This document shows positions 38,901 through 45,312 of a stretch of DNA of 64,000 nt, in pieces. Where the stretch lies: contig CM045746.1 in the NCBI GenBank assembly GCA_024760905.1, forward strand, positions 11,859,466 to 11,923,465, in the 5' to 3' direction. Both the position numbers and the translations under genes were made by a program. The first letter of the stretch is position 1; each line of letters starts with the position of its first letter. Below the pieces are notes generated by a model. That model was not told where the DNA came from, made no database searches, and was given only the letters and a program-made list of their open reading frames with translations. The stretch comes from Plotosus lineatus (Eukaryota; Chordata; Actinopteri; Siluriformes; Plotosidae).

Positions 38901-41900
38901 CATGATGCTTTTCGTGTGCCTTCGACCCATTGTGCACACGCACGTGTTTTGACCAGGTCTTCTTAGTAGAGTTATAATCTTACAAATGTTTCTGCAAGGT
39001 TAAAAGCCTTAGCCAAAAAATAAAGTTGCGCGTGTGATTCCCGGTGCAAGTGAAAAAAGAAGCGGGCCCCTGGCATGCGGTTGAGTGATATCGCAAAGGA
39101 ATATGGCCGAAACCCGTCTACTACCATCGGTACGATATTGAAGCAGAAGGAGGCCTTAAAAGGTATACTTTTATCATTTTAAAGGGTTTAGGGGGTAGTA
39201 TTGGGGGCCTTGGAACGAATCAGGCCTTTCACATGTAAAATGCTACTCAACTTATGAAAAAAATCAGGTTACAAAATCATTTCTGGATTGGATTAATTTC
39301 GTAAGGTGAGGTACCACTGTATAATAGTGGTCACATGGGATTTCAACAAATGCTGAGGAGTCAAGTAGCTCTGGTCAATTCATCAGTGCCTAAGCCTTCA
39401 AGTTTGTATATGTAAATGAGAATAGCAGTTGGACAGAAAGAAGGTGCTGTGTGTACCTGGTAAATATCGGACAAGCTACTGCTTCCTGAGTCACTAGCAA
39501 TGCTGGATCGAGACTGGCTGGAGGACATATGAAGGTGAAGACCATCAGAGAGGTGAAGCTTTGAGAAATCTGCAGGAAGCTGGAAAAGAACAAGGGGTAG
39601 GTTTTTACATGTGTTTTGGTGTGTGTATTACGTTCTTCCCAAAGACGGAGAGGTGTCTTTCAAGGGAGCTTTAAAGCTTCCTTATAACAAGCACGCACAC
39701 ACACACACACACACGAGAAGTGTGTACACAGACATCCGCCCCTTCTGCATGCATGGTAGATTTGTATTGGCAAATGTTAAAAGAAGAGCACTTAGAATGG
39801 TGGAGGAAAAATATGCTAATCAGCAAAATTACCCTCCCATTTTAAAACAGACTGCCTCATGTGCGCGAGTGCGTGCGTGTATGCATGTTTATCTGTAATC
39901 ACTATATCCTGAGGCTCAAAGGAAAAAAAGGTTGCTAATGGCTTTGTACTCATGACCCAGTTGAACTGGCCTACATGCTGGGTAGACTGGACATGTGCAT
40001 GCACGCCTTTACACGCGACTGAATATTCTGAATCACGGCGATCACGTTTCCCCTCAATCAGAAATCGGACATAACTCTTATCCTGCATCCTCCTTTAAGC
40101 TTTTCATTACAGTGCTGTGGTCCTGTAATGACTGCGTGAACAAATCGGTGTACACATGTTCTTAAAGTGGTCGACAACTGTATAGTTCTCGCGTGTCATC
40201 TTTTTCCCACCTGTTTTCCAAACCCCAATCATTTTTAGTCGTATCCAATTCCCATCCATCAAGTGTTGCCTCCCTAACACATATGACCACCACAAAACAG
40301 TGAAGGGCATAAACAAGACTCTTCGGTGACATGCTGTTCTCACCCACCTCTTTACTAACTGCTGCGCACGAGTATTTGGATGGAAAGCGCTACCTGCTGC
40401 GCCATTCGAACTTACGATCTCCTAGTTTATAGTCATGCACCTCGTCGAATTGTCATTATCAGTGCGTCGTCTTATGTGTTCTATAAAACTAAGTCTAAAA
40501 TATACTCACAGTCCTCCTGTCTGTTCGTCTGACTCCATTACAGTGCAAGAGCGCCAATTTCCTCATGGTGGAAAGTCCAGAGCGGCCGACCATTCTGTTT
40601 CACCCTTTCTACAACATCCTGAGTCAACTCATTTACTTTCTCTTCAGCTTAATCTTGGCTTCTTTCCCTTCTCCTTTCAGCTTGTGCTCCCAAAACTGCT
40701 TCCTCTTCTCTCACACCCAGCAACATCGTTTTTTTTTTTTTTTATTTATTTATTTTTTACCCCTGCAAACTCCAGTGAAAATCTCCACGGCAACAGATAT
40801 TACAGCAAAAAAGAGAAAAGGGGGAAGGAACAGACTGTGCTGCACAGGACCCTCTCTCTGGCTCCCTCACACACACACACACACACACTGATTAGTAAGA
40901 ATGAAGATGGTAATTCTTTAGACTGAAAGGGGGTGGGGTTTAACGATGACTGACACCCACTGTGCTACTGAACCGTTCATTGGCGCTGACCGTGAAATAA
41001 TAAGCATTTACTGAACAATAGCTGCTTGACACACACAGCCCCCCCATAAATCATAATGAGGGCCACTACTTTCGGAGGAGGAGATAATACAGAAAGAGGA
41101 AGCATGCTTGAGATAATTGAGGAAAAAAAAGGGAACATGCAGTATGACACCAAAGACAATGGAGTTTCAATTCTTGTGAACCTTATTCTTCAAGATAAAA
41201 GAGGATAAAGGGTTGCAAGAGTTATGATGGATGGCAGACGGTAATGTTACCTGGGATTTGGAAGAGTCCTGCAGCCAAAAAGAGAAAAAAAAATATTATA
41301 CAATTATTAAAACAATTACTTCCAATTACAGAAAACAAGAATGATTGTAATAGCATGCAAGACCAGGATGATATGTACACTGTCAGCTGTTCTTAACCTT
41401 TTTAGCGAACACACACATGCGCACACACACACACACGCACACACATGCACACGCATAAAATCTTGTTTTCGGTTATGTAGCAGTTTTATTATTGCAGACA
41501 ACCAACTGAACTGGAAAGCAGGATGAAAGTTTATTATCTGATACAGGGCTTGACATGACCACCTGCATGCTGTGCCGAGGCCAGTAAATACAGTAGGCCC
41601 TCGACATTTGCGGGGGTTCGGTTCCGAGCCCTCCCGCAAATCGAGATAATCCGCGAGTTCTGTACCCGGAAGTAAAACCCCATGTATCACGTCACATGCA
41701 CGAATGAGCAACCGGAAGTAAAATACTATGTATCTATTACATGCGCTAAAATATGCTTCTGAAACACATTCTATAGACAGTTTTACTCATTAATACAGTA
41801 TTAATGTAGTAAAATATAGTAATGATTAAGAAAAAATTTTCAATTTTTACTCTTATTTTATTGATGATAAAATATAAACATTATACAGCATATCAGTATA

Positions 41901-44650
41901 TAATAATAATAATAAAAGTAATAATTATAATAAAAGTAATAATTGAAAAAGACTTTAAAACGAGTGCTTTACAACAGTTTGTAAAGCACTCGTTTTAAAG
42001 TCTTTTTCAATTATTATTCCAGTACAGTACCTAAGTTAATTGTGAGAATGTTTGTGTGTGAGATTTTATGTTCTGTAGAATGTTTATCAAACGATACCAA
42101 AAGGATAAGCTTTACACTTCATGTCCTTTTACATTGAACTTGGAGTGACGTGAACAAGATGGTGCTGCCTAGAGGGCAACGCCGTGGAGTTCTCGGAGTC
42201 AAATTGTTTCTTTGTTCGTTTTAATTTGTTTGTTCACGTTTTGTACTATGCTCGTCTATGATTGGTCGACCCTACTACAGCTATGAGCAGCTTCAGCTTC
42301 GGGCAACTAAGCATGCAACAACTTCTATCTTGAGCTTATATGCTATGGCAGCTTAATGCTAGCGGTTACCGGCTAAGCCCAGGCGGAGTTCTCAGAGGCT
42401 TGGTTAGCACTTCCGGCCATACTACTTGAAAATGTTCAGTCCCTGCGAAACAAGATGGACGAGCTTCATGCTCAGATTGCGGCGTAGAGGGATCTACAGG
42501 ACTGTGTTTCTGTGAAACATGGCTCGAGGAGAGTACACCCGATGAGGCGATTACTCCAGCCGGCTACACGGCCTTCATCCCCTACAATCCCAAGGGCCGG
42601 AGTCGTCGTTCGGCCCCTTTCCACCTGGGCTTCTTGTCAGCTGTGGTGCGGCTCGCATTGAGCTGCCTACCATAGCATATTAGCTCTGCTAGCCGCATCT
42701 CGGCTAACAAGCCCAGTTGAGCTTGCTTAGTTATATACGCCCGAAGATACTCCGATCTTATAGCTGTAATAGGTCGACCAGTCGTAGACGAGCGTAGTGC
42801 AAAACATGAACAAACAAAACAACAAATAAAACAAATTAAAACGAACAAAGAAACAATTTGACTCTGAGAACTCTGCGACGTCGCCCTCTGGGCGGCGCCA
42901 TCTTGGAGACGTCACTCCAAGTTCAATGTAAAAGGACAAAGAGTACTGTAATAAAGTTTATCCGTTTATCCAGTCTATAAAGTTGCTCCATTCTTTTCTT
43001 TTATTGTTTATTAATTTATACTATTTATGTATCTACTTATTTATTTACTTATATAATATATATGTACGTGTGTATGCTTGTATTTGTATCTATTTTTGCA
43101 CCCCCTACTGATGGTACCTCAAGAGCCTGTAACAGTGAATTTCTCCATTGTGAGATTAATAAAGCTGTATCTTATCTTATCTTATCTTGGTATCGTTTGT
43201 TAAACATGCTACAGAACATAAAATCTCACGCATAAACATGAACTTGGGTACTGTACTGGAATAATAATTGAAAAAGATTTTTATACAACAGTTCAGAGAA
43301 AACCATCGTTTCTCAGGAGAAAGTCTTATTTCTTCAGACGAGACATTTAGCGTTTTCTAACGCTTAGCCAGAGAAGACACACAGCGTTTGAGTGGTATCA
43401 TAGAGCTTAACTGGTAATTAAAAAACACACAAAAAAGAGGCTCATTGACAACTTGTGCGTAAATGAGGAAAAATGGGCGGGACATCAACTCAACCAATCA
43501 GGAGAAAGAAGGGCAGCCATTGGCTGAATTTGAATCACGTGCTGGTTGCTTGGCAGTGGATCACTGCACCGTGGGTGCAAAACCGCGAGTCAAGGGCCTA
43601 CTGTATTCAAGAAGGGCCGCTAACAAAAAAAATCCTGGAGACCTGTTGTCAGTAAGCTAATGGCCCAACAGTATGTCATACTGATGCTGTGCAAGTCCAC
43701 ACACTTCAGTATGGCATGTAGGAGAATTTCATTTATAATTTGATGAGCACTTACGGTTTAACCTACTTTACAGTTTTAAACAAATCTTGTGTATATGCTG
43801 CGTTCATATGGAACTTGTGAGGTCGTATTTCCCAAGTTTCATCACATCTTGTGAACTTGTGAAAATTGAGTTAATCGTGCTGACACCAGTTGTGAAATCC
43901 AGTGATACTTCTGACGATAAACGCTCTTTACTTAGTGACCCGTGCTTTTGGGGAAATTTCTTGAGGTTACCATGTTCACAACTCTCACGCAGTATAGACA
44001 TCGCTTGTTGCCCAACTGTGTCAAACTCCAGGACTGGTGGCCCAACTTGATCCACTACATTTCAGGTTTTGATGGACCTGCAGGACCCGATATATGAAAG
44101 CCCGTGTCTAACCCTGCGCATCATAGAATGCCATGTAGGTTTTTTAATTTAAGAATATTTTTTTGGAATATTATAAGATATGCTCAGCATAAAAACATTT
44201 AAGTTCTTTTCGTAAAAAACGCGAAACACGCAGATCTTTTTTTAAGCTTGAGCATCAGCGGTGAGATTCAGGACAGAAAGCTTTCACACTGCATTTCCCA
44301 AAATAAAGATTGAGAGATAGACAAAAAGAGAGCAAGCGAGACAGAACAAAAAGACCTAGATAAGGGGATCAGAGATAGAGATACAGAAAGAGACTGAAAG
44401 AGACAGAGAGAGACAAAGACCAAGAAAGTGTGACAGACAATGATTGAGACAGAAAATGAGACAGATATGGAGAGACGGATACAGAAAATGAGACCACAAA
44501 GAGAGACAGACAGGCTCAGAGACCGAGAAATAAAGAGAAATAGACGACAAGTAAAGGATAGAGCCAGTGAGACAGAGACCGTACGAGGGCTCAAGGGACA
44601 GGCATAGAGAAAGAGAGACAATTCAAGGAACAGACAGACCTACACACACA

Positions 44651-44748
<98 letters not shown>

Positions 44749-45265
44749 TTATTACTACGTAATCAATCCGAGGGGGGAAAAAACAAGACATTGTGTAGAA
44801 ATAATAACCCTCCATCTCACTACTTCATTATTAGTTAGCTCCGTTTATTTTTATACACACCGTGTGGTAGCCTGGAGGCAGAGGCGGCTTGTTCGCCGGA
44901 TAATGTTCCACCGTGTCGATGATGGTCTGCCTCTCTCCACGTTGATTTATTTTCCTAAATCTTCTCCTGGACTGCCGGTGTGATGCCTGCCTCTGAAAGT
45001 ACTCCTCACTGTCCTCCATGTAGTCCACCTGACGGTGAAAGGAAATGGATTCCAGTCACACCGAAAACCACCTCGGTGCGCACCGGCTCACACACATCCT
45101 CTTCAGGACAAGAACACATCCTCTTCAGCTCATGCACACACAAAACATCACTCACCACGATCATTTCGGAGGCCTCGAGGACGATACACTCACAGCCTCG
45201 CCGCACACTCCCTGCTGAACGCTTCCCAAAACTAAGACACAAAAACCACTCAAAACAATTACTGG

Positions 45266-45312
<47 letters not shown>

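Noticed and set aside
44268..44621. 117-codon minus frame rich in Ser/Leu/Phe
   Set aside because: It is a translation of the CT side of the purine tract.
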